The notes beneath the pieces are model-generated. The model was not told the origin of the DNA, made no database searches, and saw only the letters and a list, made by a program, of their open reading frames with translations. From positions 292,659 to 356,658 of the forward strand of contig NZ_BMVB01000007.1 of assembly GCF_014650495.1 (NCBI RefSeq): a DNA stretch of 64,000 bases. Reading direction: 5' to 3'. The first letter of the stretch is position 1. Each line of letters begins with the position of its first letter. Origin of the DNA: Streptomyces cinnamoneus. GTDB taxonomy: Bacteria > Actinomycetota > Actinomycetes > Streptomycetales > Streptomycetaceae. Shown here piece after piece: positions 18,722 to 27,884 of this stretch. The translations under genes and the position numbers were made by a program.

Positions 18722-20394
18722 TGGGGTTCGCCCGTACGTGCTCGGTCGCCCTGGTCGGCGTCGAGGGGGTGGTCGTCGAGGTCCAGGCCGACCTGGAGCC
18801 GGGCGTGGCCGCCTTCACCCTGGTGGGGCTGCCCGACAAGAGCCTGGTCGAGAGCCGGGACCGGGTGCGTGCCGCGGTGGTCAACTCCGGGGCCGAGTGG
18901 CCGCAGAAGAAGCTCACCGTGGGGCTCAGCCCCGCCTCGGTGCCCAAGAGCGGCTCGGGATTCGACCTCGCGGTGGCCGTGGCCGTGCTGGGCGCCGCCG
19001 AAGCCGTCGATCCCGCGGCCATCACCGACCTGGTGATGATCGGTGAGCTGGGGCTCGACGGCCGGGTCCGTCCGGTACGGGGCATCCTCCCGGCCGTGCT
19101 CGCCGCGGCCGGCACGGGATACCGCCAGGTCGTCGTGCCGGAACAGACCGCGGCGGAGGCGGCGCTGGTGCCCGGCGTCTCGGTGCTGGGGGTCCGCAGC
19201 CTGCGCCAGCTCATCGCGATCCTCACCGACGCCCCGGTACCGGACGAGGAGCCCCCGGAACAGGGCCGGCCCGATCCCCTGCTGGCCGGCCTGCTGGTGC
19301 CCGGCGCCGGCATGGGAGGCGGCTCGGCCGCCAGGGCCCGGACGGCCGGGGACGGGACGGGCGGCGGGCCGGACCTCGCGGACGTGGCGGGCCAGCACAC
19401 CGCACGGCTCGCCCTGGAAGTGGCCGCCGCCGGCCGCCACCACCTGCTGCTCTCCGGACCGCCGGGCGCGGGCAAGACGATGCTCGCCGAACGGCTTCCG
19501 GCCATCCTTCCCCCGCTGACGCAACAGGAGGCCCTGGAGGTGACCGCCGTCCACTCCGTGGCGGGCATGCTGCCGCCGGGCGAGCCCCTGGTGGCGGCCG
19601 CACCCTACTGCGCGCCGCACCACTCCGCGACGATGCAGTCGCTGGTCGGCGGCGGCAACGGCCTGCCCAGACCCGGCGCCGTCTCCCTCGCCCACCGCGG
19701 AGTGCTCTTCATGGACGAAGCGCCGGAATTCAGCACCAAGTCCCTGGACGCGCTGCGCCAGCCCCTGGAGTCCGGACACGTGGTGGTGGCCCGCACGGCG
19801 GGGGTGGTGCGGCTGCCCGCCCGCTTCCTGATGGTGCTCGCCGCCAACCCCTGCCCCTGCGGACGGCACACCCTGCACGGAGCGGGCTGCGAATGCCCCG
19901 CCTCGATGATCCGCAGATACCAGGCCCGGCTCTCCGGCCCCTTGCTGGACCGGGTGGACCTACGGGTCGAGGTCGAACCCGTGCAGCGCGCCGACCTCCT
20001 GGGGCAAGGCGGTCGGGGCGAGCCGACGGCCGTGGTCGCCGCGCGCGTCGCCGAGGCCAGAGCGCGGGCCACCGCCCGGCTCGCGGACACCCCCTGGACC
20101 GCCAACAGCGAGGTGCCGGGACACGAGCTGCGCACCCGCTGGCAGCCGGCCCCCGGAGCGCTCGCCCCCGCCGAGTGCGACCTGGAGCGGGGCCTGCTGA
20201 CGGCCCGTGGGCTCGACCGCGTCCTGCGGGTCGCCTGGACCCTGGCGGACCTCACCGGTCACGACCGCCCCGAAGCCGACGACGTGACCCTTGCCCTGGA
20301 ACTGCGCACCGGCATCGCCAGGGGAGCCCCGCTGCCGGTCCGGCGGCCGGTGCCGCTGCCCGGGCGGGTCCCGGCGTGCGGGGGCGAGTCGTGA
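18721..20394 (+). CDS. YifB/ComM-family magnesium-chelatase-like AAA+ ATPase
   Basis: 557-residue protein: an N-terminal Lon-S5-like domain (ARTCSVALVGVEG, VGLPDKSLVESRDRVRAA), then an Mg-chelatase AAA+ domain with Walker A GPPGAGKT at about residues 246-253 and LFMDEAPEF as Walker B. A C-terminal Mg-chelatase subdomain with CPCGRHTLHGAGCECP follows. ComM from naturally competent bacteria is a branch-migration helicase. Neighbouring dprA and yraN strengthen a recombination/DNA-uptake role. Confidence 0.92.
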   Translation: MGFARTCSVALVGVEGVVVEVQADLEPGVAAFTLVGLPDKSLVESRDRVRAAVVNSGAEWPQKKLTVGLSPASVPKSGSGFDLAVAVAVLGAAEAVDPAAITDLVMIGELGLDGRVRPVRGILPAVLAAAGTGYRQVVVPEQTAAEAALVPGVSVLGVRSLRQLIAILTDAPVPDEEPPEQGRPDPLLAGLLVPGAGMGGGSAARARTAGDGTGGGPDLADVAGQHTARLALEVAAAGRHHLLLSGPPGAGKTMLAERLPAILPPLTQQEALEVTAVHSVAGMLPPGEPLVAAAPYCAPHHSATMQSLVGGGNGLPRPGAVSLAHRGVLFMDEAPEFSTKSLDALRQPLESGHVVVARTAGVVRLPARFLMVLAANPCPCGRHTLHGAGCECPASMIRRYQARLSGPLLDRVDLRVEVEPVQRADLLGQGGRGEPTAVVAARVAEARARATARLADTPWTANSEVPGHELRTRWQPAPGALAPAECDLERGLLTARGLDRVLRVAWTLADLTGHDRPEADDVTLALELRTGIARGAPLPVRRPVPLPGRVPACGGES

Positions 20395-20407
20395 GCGGGG
20401 GCCCGTC

Positions 20408-21592
20408 GTGAGCGGGGGAGTGAACGACGCGGAGCGGCTGGCGCGGGCGGCCCTGACGCGGCTGACCGAGCCCGGTGACGAACACGTGGGGCGGTGGCTG
20501 CGGCAGCTGGGCGCCGTGGAGCTGGTCCGGGCGCTGACCGGGGCCGGACCGCCGCCCGAGGGGGCCCGCCCGGACCGGCTGGAGGGATGCCGGGCGCGGG
20601 CGCAGACGCTCGATCCCGGCGCCGACCTCGCCGCCGTCGCCCGGCTCGGAGGCCGCTTCCTGTGCCCGGGCGAGCCCGAATGGCCCGGACAGCTCGACGA
20701 CCTGGGAGACGCCAGGCCCATCGGACTGTGGGTGCGCGGCAGCGCGAACGTACGTCTGTGGGCGCTGCGGTCCGTCGCCGTCGTGGGCGCCCGGGCCTGT
20801 ACCGACTACGGCTCGCACGTCGCGGCCCTCCTCGGCTCGGGGCTCGCGGAGCGCGGCTGGGTCGTGGTCTCCGGGGCGGCGTTCGGCGTCGACGGCGCGG
20901 CGCACCGGGGAGCGCTCGCCGCGGGCGGGGCGACGGTGGCCGTGCTGGCCTCGGGGATCGACGTGCCCTATCCGCGCGGGCACGCCGAATTGATCGCGCG
21001 GATCGCCGAACAGGGCCTGGTCCTCGCCGAGTTGCCGCCGGGCGGCCACCCCACGCGCAGCCGCTTCGTCCTGCGCAACCGCGTCATCGCCGCCCTGACA
21101 CGCGGAACGGTGGTCGTGGAGGCCGAGTACCGCAGCGGGTCGCTCGTCACCGCCCGCCGGGCCCGCGCACTGGGACGGCAGACGATGGGCGTGCCCGGGC
21201 CGGTCACGTCGGGCCTCTCCGCCGGGGTGCACGAACTACTGCGCGAAGGGGCATGCCTGGTGACCGACGCCGACGAGATCGCCGAGCTGGTCGGCAGCAT
21301 CGGAGAGCTCGCCCCCGAGCGACGGGGGCCTGTCGTGCCCAGGGACCTGCTGGAACCGGGGGCCCGGCGGGCCCTGGAGGCGGTGCCCGGCCGGGGCGGC
21401 GGCGAGCTTGCGCTCATCGCCCGCAACGCCGGGATGGGCAGGGACCGCACGCTCGCCAGCCTGTACGAACTCCGGGCGCTGGGGTTCGTGGAACGACTGG
21501 GCGATCGCTGGCAGTTGGCTGACGCGGCGTCAACATCCGGCACCCCCAAGCCCCCCGGACGGCGCCCCCCTGTGCGGCGAGGCGGTCCTTGA
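20408..21592 (+). CDS. dprA: DNA-processing protein DprA
   Basis: 394-residue DprA/Smf protein that loads RecA on incoming single-stranded DNA in transformable bacteria. The Rossmann-like core shows VAVVGARACTDYGS, VSGAAFGVDGAAHRGAL, VLASGIDVPYPRGHAELI, SRFVLRNRVIAAL and VVVEAEYRSGSLVTAR. A C-terminal winged-helix-like segment follows. The GTG at 20408 is 13 bases after the yifB stop; an alternative GTG lies at 20420. Streptomycetes are not naturally transformable, so its role is probably recombination. Confidence 0.93.
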   Translation: MSGGVNDAERLARAALTRLTEPGDEHVGRWLRQLGAVELVRALTGAGPPPEGARPDRLEGCRARAQTLDPGADLAAVARLGGRFLCPGEPEWPGQLDDLGDARPIGLWVRGSANVRLWALRSVAVVGARACTDYGSHVAALLGSGLAERGWVVVSGAAFGVDGAAHRGALAAGGATVAVLASGIDVPYPRGHAELIARIAEQGLVLAELPPGGHPTRSRFVLRNRVIAALTRGTVVVEAEYRSGSLVTARRARALGRQTMGVPGPVTSGLSAGVHELLREGACLVTDADEIAELVGSIGELAPERRGPVVPRDLLEPGARRALEAVPGRGGGELALIARNAGMGRDRTLASLYELRALGFVERLGDRWQLADAASTSGTPKPPGRRPPVRRGGP

Positions 21593-21849
21593 CCTGGGGT
21601 GATCGGGTGAAAGGGTTAAGGCGGTGACCGCGACGGCCGATACGGCGGGCTCCGTGCGGCCGACGGTCGCCGCCCGTGGCCGTCACGCGCGAAGCGGCCC
21701 GCGGAGGGCCCCCGCCCCGCGGAACGCATCCGTGCATACCGAAGGGGTCTCCTCGCTCACCGCAGCGCCGCAGTCACGCTACGCTCACGGAATCCATCCA
21801 TTCGTACCACCCGATCCACCGTCCACAGCAGAACGGCTCAAGACGACGA

Positions 21850-22686
21850 ATGCCCCAGCACACCTCCGGGTCCGACCGCGCGGCGGCACCGCCTGCAGCG
21901 CGCGGCGCCGTGCGCCCTCCCGCACCCTCGACGCTCGATGAGCTGTGGCGGTCGTACAAGACCTCGGGCGACGATCGGCTGCGGGAGCAACTGATCCTCC
22001 ACTACTCGCCCCTGGTGAAGTACGTGGCGGGCCGCGTCAGCGTCGGGCTGCCGCCCAATGTGGAGCAGGCCGACTTCGTCTCCTCCGGCATCTTCGGCCT
22101 CATCGACGCCATCGAGAAGTTCGACCCCACCCGCTCCATCAAGTTCGAGACCTACGCGATCACCCGCATCCGCGGCGCGATGATCGACGAACTCAGGGCG
22201 CTGGACTGGATCCCGCGCTCCGTCCGGCAGAAGGCGCGCGCCGTCGAACGCGCCTACGCCACCCTGGAGGCCGAGCTGCGCCGCACGCCCTCGGAGGCGG
22301 AGGTGGCGGCCGAGATGGGTGTCACCCTCGACGAACTGCACGCGGTCTTCAGCCAGTTGTCCCTGGCCAACGTGGTCGCCCTGGAGGAGCTGCTGCACGC
22401 GGGCGGCGAGGGCGGTGACCGGCTGAGCCTCATGGACACCCTGGAGGACACCGCGGCCGACGACCCCGTCGAGGTCGCCGAGGACCACGAGCTGCGCAGG
22501 CTGCTGGCCCGCGCGATCAACACCCTCCCCGAGCGGGAGAAGACCGTGGTCACCCTCTACTACTACGAGGGGCTCACCCTCGCCGAGATCGGCCACGTCC
22601 TCGGTGTCACCGAGAGCAGGGTGAGCCAGATCCACACCAAGTCCGTCCTGCAGCTGAGGGCCAAGCTCGCGGACGTCGGGCGCTGA
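21850..22686 (+). CDS. whiG: Sporulation sigma factor WhiG
   Basis: 278-residue FliA-type sigma factor controlling the onset of aerial hyphal sporulation. Region 2 ([17 protein letters not shown]...[12 protein letters not shown]...[18 protein letters not shown]), region 3 and region 4 ([26 protein letters not shown]) are all present. ATG at 21850. The 257-base upstream gap (21593-21849) holds a TTGACC near 21589 but no clear -10. In S. coelicolor WhiG is restrained by an anti-sigma (RsiG, with c-di-GMP), not encoded here. It directly follows dprA in this strain. Confidence 0.95.
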   Translation: MPQHTSGSDRAAAPPAARGAVRPPAPSTLDELWRSYKTSGDDRLREQLILHYSPLVKYVAGRVSVGLPPNVEQADFVSSGIFGLIDAIEKFDPTRSIKFETYAITRIRGAMIDELRALDWIPRSVRQKARAVERAYATLEAELRRTPSEAEVAAEMGVTLDELHAVFSQLSLANVVALEELLHAGGEGGDRLSLMDTLEDTAADDPVEVAEDHELRRLLARAINTLPEREKTVVTLYYYEGLTLAEIGHVLGVTESRVSQIHTKSVLQLRAKLADVGR

Positions 22687-22748
22687 AGCGTCCGCTGAAT
22701 CGTCCCTCCAGCGTCGTCCCCGGCAGGCCCTGTCCGTAAAGTGGGAGC

Positions 22749-23330
22749 GTGCCCAGGATTCGAGCGGCCTCAGTGGCCGAGCACCGGACGATGCAGCGCG
22801 GCGCCCTGCTGGACGCCGCCCGCTCCCTGCTGTCCGAAGGCGGGACGGAGGCGCTGACCTTCCCCGCCCTCGCCGAGCGCACGGGACTCGCGCGGTCCTC
22901 GGTCTACGAGTACTTCCGCTCCCGGGCCGCTGTGGTCGAGGAACTGTGCGCCGTCGACTTCCCCGTCTGGGCCGCGGAGGTCGAGGCCGCCATGGAACGG
23001 GCCGACACGCCCGAGGGGAAGATCGAGGCGTATGTGCGACAGCAGCTGACGCTCGTCGGCGACCGCCGCCACCGCGCCGTGGTCGCCATCTCCGCCGGAG
23101 AGCTGGACGCCGGCGCCCGCGAGAAGATCCGCGCCGCGCACGGCGGCCTGGTCACCATGGTCGGCGAAGCACTCATGGCCCTCGGCCACGAGCAGCCCCG
23201 CCTCACCGCCATGCTGCTCCAGGGCGTCGTCGACGCCGCCGTCCGCCGCATCGAGCTCGGCGCGGCCGAGGAACCGGACCACATCACCGAAGCTGCCGTC
23301 GCCATGGCGCTACGCGGCGTCCGCGGCTGA
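22749..23330 (+). CDS. TetR-family transcriptional regulator
   Basis: 193-residue repressor-type protein. The N-terminal HTH is visible as RGALLDAARSLLSEGG, LTFPALAERTGLARSSVYEYF (about residues 36-56). The C-terminal ligand-binding part is Ala-rich. GTG start at 22749. It lies 62 bases after whiG, and the next gene is on the other strand, so no target is obvious; autoregulation is typical for the family. Confidence 0.9.
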   Translation: MPRIRAASVAEHRTMQRGALLDAARSLLSEGGTEALTFPALAERTGLARSSVYEYFRSRAAVVEELCAVDFPVWAAEVEAAMERADTPEGKIEAYVRQQLTLVGDRRHRAVVAISAGELDAGAREKIRAAHGGLVTMVGEALMALGHEQPRLTAMLLQGVVDAAVRRIELGAAEEPDHITEAAVAMALRGVRG

Positions 23331-23406
23331 CCGGGGGCCCCTCCCCTCCCCCCGGCCCCCCACCCCACCCCACCCACCCCAGCCCCCTCCACTGCGCCTA
23401 CTGCGC

Positions 23407-24033
23407 CTACTGCGCGAACCCGAACCCGGGTCCGAACCCGGTGGCCGTTCCCGGGTGCCCGTCTGTCAGGGGGAGCAGACGGGACGGCGGGCGGCGCAGC
23501 ATCCAGGGTGGGAGCAGCGTCAGCGGGTCCAGGTAGGCGTCGCCGCGGCGCAGGCCCCAGTGCAGGCAGGGCGTCGCGCCGCAGTGGGACGGGCCCGCCT
23601 CCAGTACTCCCACCACCGCACCTGCCGGCACGTGGTCGCCCTCGTGCACCGTCGCCCGTACGGGCTCGTACGTCGTGCGCAAGGGCGGGCTGCCCGTTCC
23701 TGGCAGCTCCACCGCCACCACCCCGCGCCCGGCGATCGTGCCCGTGAAGGACACCGTTCCGGGGGCGGCGGCCCGCACCGGGCTGCCCGGCGGAGCGCCC
23801 AGGTCCACGCCCCGGTGGCCGGCGGCCCAGGGGGCCGGAGGCGGACGCCAGGCCCGTAGGACCGGCGGCCGGGGAGCCAGCGGCCATGAGCGGCCATCGG
23901 CCGCCCCCGCCCCCGCCCCCGCACCCGGGCCCTGCGCGCCGGGCGCGGGGGCGGCCTGGGGTGCGGTGGAGCAGAGGAGGAGGGCGAGCACGCCGAGCAC
24001 GAGGGATCGCACAGCCGTACGGAGTCGTCGCAT
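23407..24033 (-). CDS. Secreted M23-family (LytM-like) peptidase
   Basis: 208-residue protein with a Sec signal peptide (MRRLRTAVRSLVLGVLALLLCSTAPQAAP) and a compact LytM domain. Metal-binding HRGVDLG (HxxxD), a beta-rich core (AAAPGTVSFTGTIAGRGVVAVE) and LHWGLRRG (the catalytic His region) are present. It probably cleaves cell-wall peptides or is a scaffold for cell-wall enzymes. It is convergent with the TetR gene and divergent from rpsB. Its tail is Pro/Gly/Phe-rich (GFGPGFGFAQ). Confidence 0.88.
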   Translation of the reverse strand: MRRLRTAVRSLVLGVLALLLCSTAPQAAPAPGAQGPGAGAGAGAADGRSWPLAPRPPVLRAWRPPPAPWAAGHRGVDLGAPPGSPVRAAAPGTVSFTGTIAGRGVVAVELPGTGSPPLRTTYEPVRATVHEGDHVPAGAVVGVLEAGPSHCGATPCLHWGLRRGDAYLDPLTLLPPWMLRRPPSRLLPLTDGHPGTATGFGPGFGFAQ

Positions 24034-24348
24034 GGAGTCACCATGCCCCGGGGGAGGCGGGGCGCGGGGATCTTGGCCGCAGCCTGTGGACTACTCGCGG
24101 GTTGTGGACAACGCCGTCACCCGGCGCTTCTCCGGTCCCGTACACTTCTCATGGCGATCCGGGTCACCGGGTCGACTTCGCACGCCCCGCCACCGGCGCG
24201 TCAGACCCTCTCGGGCAGCACGGTGGCCGTGTCTCTCGGTCCGTGGAACGGCTCCTCGCAAGGGTGACGTCCACGGCAGGCGCGTCGGGGCGTCAGGAGC
24301 GGCGGCCGCCCGGCCGTCGTGGAACCGAGTATTTCAAGGAGCGCGGCC
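24034..24348. other. Divergent regulatory region M23 peptidase/rpsB
   Basis: 315 bases with no convincing gene. It contains two DnaA-box-like sites (separate entry) and should hold the rpsB promoter and leader. TACACT near 24140 is a possible -10, but I see no good -35. The leader just before rpsB ends in TTTCAAGGAG (24332-24341), a strong ribosome-binding site. Confidence 0.55.
24085..24111 (-). promoter_or_regulatory. Pair of DnaA-box-like sites upstream of rpsB
   Basis: TGTGGACAA at 24103-24111 is the exact reverse complement of the Streptomyces DnaA box TTGTCCACA. TGTGGACTA at 24085-24093 differs at one position. The two start 18 bases apart in the same orientation. Whether DnaA binds here is untested. 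Confidence 0.45.
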
Positions 24349-25203
24349 ATGGCCGTCGTCACGATGCGGGAGCTGCTGGAGAGCGGCGTCCACTTCGGTC
24401 ACCAGACCCGTCGTTGGAACCCGAAGATGAAGCGTTTCATCTTCACGGAGCGCAACGGCATCTACATCATCGACCTGCTCCAGTCGCTGTCGTACATCGA
24501 CCGCGCCTACGAGTTCGTCAAGGAGACCGTCGCGCACGGCGGCTCCATCATGTTCGTCGGTACGAAGAAGCAGGCCCAGGAGGCCATCGCCGAGCAGGCG
24601 ACCCGTGTCGGCATGCCCTACGTCAACCAGCGCTGGCTGGGCGGCATGCTCACCAACTTCTCGACCGTCTACAAGCGCCTGCAGCGCCTGAAGGAGCTCG
24701 AGCTCATCGACTTCGAGGATGTGGCCGCCTCCGGCCTCACCAAGAAGGAGCTCCTGGTCCTCTCCCGCGAGAAGGCCAAGCTGGAGAAGACCCTCGGTGG
24801 TATCCGCGAGATGCAGAAGGTGCCCAGCGCCGTCTGGATCGTGGACACCAAGAAGGAGCACATCGCCGTCGGTGAGGCGCGCAAGCTCCGCATCCCGGTC
24901 GTCGCGATCCTCGACACCAACTGCGACCCCGACGAGGTCGACTACAAGATCCCGGGCAACGACGACGCCATCCGCTCCGTCACCCTGCTCACCCGCGTGA
25001 TCGCCGACGCCGTCGCCGAGGGCCTCATCGCCCGCTCCGGTGGTGCCGGTGAGGGCAAGGGCGAGAAGGCCGCCGGCGAGCCCCTCGCCGAGTGGGAGCG
25101 CGACCTGCTTGAGGGCGAGAAGAAGGCCGACGAGGCCGCCGCCGAGAAGCCGGCCGAGGCTGAGGCCGAGGCCGAGAAGCCGGCCGACGCCGAGCAGGCC
25201 TGA
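24349..25203 (+). CDS. rpsB: 30S ribosomal protein S2
   Basis: 284-residue S2 with [20 protein letters not shown], the [12 protein letters not shown] element and [13 protein letters not shown]. The ~50-residue C-terminal tail is rich in Glu/Ala/Lys, as in other actinobacteria. ATG at 24349 after AAGGAG. It is followed by a strong hairpin and then tsf in the conserved rpsB-tsf-pyrH-frr order. Confidence 0.98.
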   Translation: MAVVTMRELLESGVHFGHQTRRWNPKMKRFIFTERNGIYIIDLLQSLSYIDRAYEFVKETVAHGGSIMFVGTKKQAQEAIAEQATRVGMPYVNQRWLGGMLTNFSTVYKRLQRLKELELIDFEDVAASGLTKKELLVLSREKAKLEKTLGGIREMQKVPSAVWIVDTKKEHIAVGEARKLRIPVVAILDTNCDPDEVDYKIPGNDDAIRSVTLLTRVIADAVAEGLIARSGGAGEGKGEKAAGEPLAEWERDLLEGEKKADEAAAEKPAEAEAEAEKPADAEQA

Positions 25204-25213
25204 CACCCTGCCG

Positions 25214-25251
25214 CGGGTGACGGCGGGGGTGAAAGCCCCCGCCGTCACCCG
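25214..25251 (+). terminator. Hairpin between rpsB and tsf
   Basis: A 16-bp perfect stem (CGGGTGACGGCGGGGG at 25214-25229, complement at 25236-25251) with a 6-base loop, starting 11 bases after the rpsB stop. No T-run follows, so it may be an attenuator, an RNA-processing site or a partial terminator lowering tsf transcript relative to rpsB. Confidence 0.8.
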
Positions 25252-25378
25252 GTGGATCCACTGTCGGCCCCCGTCAGCGGGACGGGGACCGGCAGGTGTG
25301 GTGACCTCAAGACGGACCAGCCTTGCCCGTGACGCCACGAAGGCCCGGCAAGGCGTAGTGCAGAAGAAGGATTGAAGG

Positions 25379-26215
25379 ATGGCGAACTACACCGCCGCTG
25401 ACGTCAAGAAGCTGCGTGAGCAGACCGGCGCCGGCATGATGGACTGCAAGAAGGCGCTCGACGAGGCCGAGGGCAACCTTGAGAAGGCCATCGAGATCGT
25501 CCGCGTCAAGGGCCTGAAGGGTGTGGCCAAGCGCGAGAGCCGCACCACCGAGAACGGCGCCGTCGCCTCCCTCATCGCCGAGGACAACACCTCCGGTGTC
25601 ATCGTCGAGCTCAAGTGCGAGACCGACTTCGTCGCCAAGGGCGAGAAGTTCGTCGCCGTCGCCGACGCCCTGGCCGCCCACATCGCCAAGACCGCTCCGG
25701 CCGACGTCGCCGCCCTGATGGCGTCCGAGATCGAGGCCGGCAAGACCGTCCAGGCGTTCGTGGACGAGGCCAACGCCACCCTGGGCGAGAAGATCGTCGT
25801 GGACCGCTTCGCGCAGTTCGCCGACGGCAAGGTCTACGCCTACATGCACCGCACCGCCGCGGACCTGCCCCCGCAGGTCGGTGTCCTGGTCGAGCTGGAC
25901 AAGGACAACGCCGAGGTCGCCAAGGACGTCGCGCAGCACATCGCCGCGTTCGCGCCGAAGTTCCTCTCCCGTGACGCCATCTCCGCCGACGTCGTCGAGA
26001 ACGAGCGCCGCGTCGCCGAGGCCACCGCTCGCGAGGAGGGCAAGCCCGAGGCTGCCCTGCCGAAGATCGTCGAGGGTCGCCTCACCGGCTTCTTCAAGGA
26101 GCAGGTCCTGCTGGACCAGCCCTTCGCGAAGGACAACAAGAAGACCGTCCAGAAGGTCCTGGACGAGGCCGGTGTCACGCTGAAGCGCTTCGCCCGCATC
26201 CGCGTCGGCGCCTGA
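25379..26215 (+). CDS. tsf: Elongation factor Ts
   Basis: 278-residue guanine nucleotide exchange factor for EF-Tu. The N-terminal UBA-like domain reads ADVKKLREQTGAGMMDCKKAL, followed by the EF-Tu-contact motif CETDFVAKGEKF. The core and C-terminal module (GFFKEQVLLDQPFAKD) are complete. ATG at 25379 with GAAGG upstream. It lies 175 bases after rpsB, the gap being filled by the hairpin and a leader. Confidence 0.97.
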   Translation: MANYTAADVKKLREQTGAGMMDCKKALDEAEGNLEKAIEIVRVKGLKGVAKRESRTTENGAVASLIAEDNTSGVIVELKCETDFVAKGEKFVAVADALAAHIAKTAPADVAALMASEIEAGKTVQAFVDEANATLGEKIVVDRFAQFADGKVYAYMHRTAADLPPQVGVLVELDKDNAEVAKDVAQHIAAFAPKFLSRDAISADVVENERRVAEATAREEGKPEAALPKIVEGRLTGFFKEQVLLDQPFAKDNKKTVQKVLDEAGVTLKRFARIRVGA

Positions 26216-26301
26216 GCTGTCCGCAGGACAGCGAATGACCCGCGACCCGCTAGGGTCGTACGCAGCCGACCGTCCACCGGCCGGCCGCTGATGTGACGAG
26301 G

Positions 26302-26349
26302 AGGCCATTGCCGCAGAGGGAACCGAAAGGATCCATCCGGCAATGGCCT
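26302..26349 (+). terminator. Hairpin between tsf and pyrH
   Basis: AGGCCATTGCCG (26302-26313) pairs perfectly with CGGCAATGGCCT (26338-26349), enclosing 24 bases and followed by TCTTCG. It is a probable terminator or attenuator of the tsf transcript; pyrH starts 28 bases later. Confidence 0.75.
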
Positions 26350-26377
26350 TCTTCGTATGTGCACGAGGAGAACTCCA

Positions 26378-27157
26378 ATGAACCAGGGCGCGGACGCCAA
26401 GCAGGCCGCCGACGACACGAGCGCCGACCAGGGCAAGACCCGTCGGTTCCTGCTGAAACTGTCAGGTGAGGCCTTCGCCGGTGGCGGTGGGCTGGGCGTC
26501 GACCCCGACGTCGTGCACGCCATCGCCCGCGAGATCGCGGCCGTGGTCCGCGAGGGCTACGAGATCGCGGTCGTCATCGGCGGCGGCAACTTCTTCCGCG
26601 GCGCCGAGCTGCAGCAGCGCGGCATGGACCGGGCCCGCTCGGACTACATGGGCATGCTCGGCACCGTGATGAACAGCCTCGCCCTCCAGGACTTCCTGGC
26701 CAAGGAAGGCGTCGAGACCCGGGTCCAGACCGGCATCACCATGGGCCAGGTCGCCGAGCCGTTCATCCCGCTGCGCGCCGTGCGCCACCTGGAGAAGGGC
26801 CGCGTCGTGATCTTCGGCGCCGGCATGGGCATGCCCTACTTCTCCACCGACACCACCGCCGCCCAGCGCGCCCTGGAGATCCACGCCGAGGCGATCCTCA
26901 TGGGCAAGAACGGCGTCGACGGGGTCTACGACTCCGACCCCAAGAAGAACCCCGACGCGGTGAAGTTCGACGCCCTGGAGTACGGCGAGGTGCTCGCCCG
27001 CGGCCTGAAGGTCGCCGACGCCACCGCCATCAGCCTGTGCATGGACAACAAGCTGCCGATCCTGGTCTTCGAGCTGCTGGCCGAGGGCAACATCGCGCGT
27101 GCGGTGAAGGGTGAGAAGATCGGCACGCTCGTGAGCGACCAGGCCACGCGGGACTGA
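26378..27157 (+). CDS. pyrH: UMP kinase PyrH
   Basis: 259-residue hexameric UMP kinase of the amino-acid-kinase fold, phosphorylating UMP for pyrimidine nucleotide synthesis. Motifs: KLSGEAFAG near residue 28, [29 protein letters not shown], and [19 protein letters not shown] near the C-terminus. The N-terminal ~20 residues are a hydrophilic extension. ATG at 26378 follows GAGGAG. pyrH sits between tsf and frr as in most bacteria. Confidence 0.96.
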   Translation: MNQGADAKQAADDTSADQGKTRRFLLKLSGEAFAGGGGLGVDPDVVHAIAREIAAVVREGYEIAVVIGGGNFFRGAELQQRGMDRARSDYMGMLGTVMNSLALQDFLAKEGVETRVQTGITMGQVAEPFIPLRAVRHLEKGRVVIFGAGMGMPYFSTDTTAAQRALEIHAEAILMGKNGVDGVYDSDPKKNPDAVKFDALEYGEVLARGLKVADATAISLCMDNKLPILVFELLAEGNIARAVKGEKIGTLVSDQATRD

Positions 27158-27167
27158 GACCCGCACC

Positions 27168-27204
27168 GCCGTCCGTGGTGAGCACCCGAGGTGTCACGGA
27201 CGGC
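27168..27204 (+). terminator. Hairpin between pyrH and frr
   Basis: GCCGTCCGTG (27168-27177) pairs with CACGGACGGC (27195-27204) across a 17-base loop, ten bases after the pyrH stop. There is no T-run, so an attenuator or RNA-stability element is as likely as a terminator. Confidence 0.55.
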
Positions 27205-27326
27205 AACTCGCTGCCGCGGGAAGACCTCGGCACGGGGATGGACAACTGCCTGCCGGTCGGACACCGTGCAGGAGAAGACGCGCGCAGGGGCGAGGCTCTG
27301 CTTACTGATAACACCAGGAGCAAGTG

Positions 27327-27884
27327 GTGATCGAAGAGATCCTCCTCGAAGCCGAGGAGAAGATGGAGAAGGCCGTTGTGGTCGCCAAGGAGGACTTCGC
27401 GGCGATCCGCACCGGGCGTGCGCACCCGGCGATGTTCAACAAGATCGTGGCGGACTACTACGGTGCGCTGACGCCCATCAACCAGCTGGCGTCGTTCTCG
27501 GTGCCGGAGCCGCGCATGGCCGTGGTCACGCCGTTCGACAAGACCGCCCTGCGCAACATCGAGCAGGCGATCCGCGACTCGGACCTCGGCGTCAACCCGA
27601 GCAACGACGGCAACATCATCCGGGTGACGTTCCCGGAGCTCACCGAGCAGCGCCGCCGTGAGTACGTCAAGGTCGCCAAGACCAAGGCCGAGGACGCCAA
27701 GGTCTCGATCCGCTCCGTCCGCCGCAAGGCCAAGGACGCCCTCGACAAGCTCGTCAAGGACAAGGAGTCCGGCGAGGACGAGGTGCGCCGCGCGGAGAAG
27801 GAGCTCGACGACACCACCGCGAAGTACGTCGCGCAGGTGGACGAGCTGCTCAAGCACAAGGAAGCCGAGCTGCTTGAGGTCTGA
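27327..27884 (+). CDS. frr: Ribosome recycling factor
   Basis: 185-residue RRF, which with EF-G splits post-termination ribosomes. Conserved features: [45 protein letters not shown] and the long C-terminal helices [16 protein letters not shown]. Two tandem GTG codons lie at 27324 and 27327; the second leaves six bases after CCAGGAG and gives the usual family N-terminus MIEE. Its stop overlaps cdsA by one base. Confidence 0.96.
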   Translation: MIEEILLEAEEKMEKAVVVAKEDFAAIRTGRAHPAMFNKIVADYYGALTPINQLASFSVPEPRMAVVTPFDKTALRNIEQAIRDSDLGVNPSNDGNIIRVTFPELTEQRRREYVKVAKTKAEDAKVSIRSVRRKAKDALDKLVKDKESGEDEVRRAEKELDDTTAKYVAQVDELLKHKEAELLEV

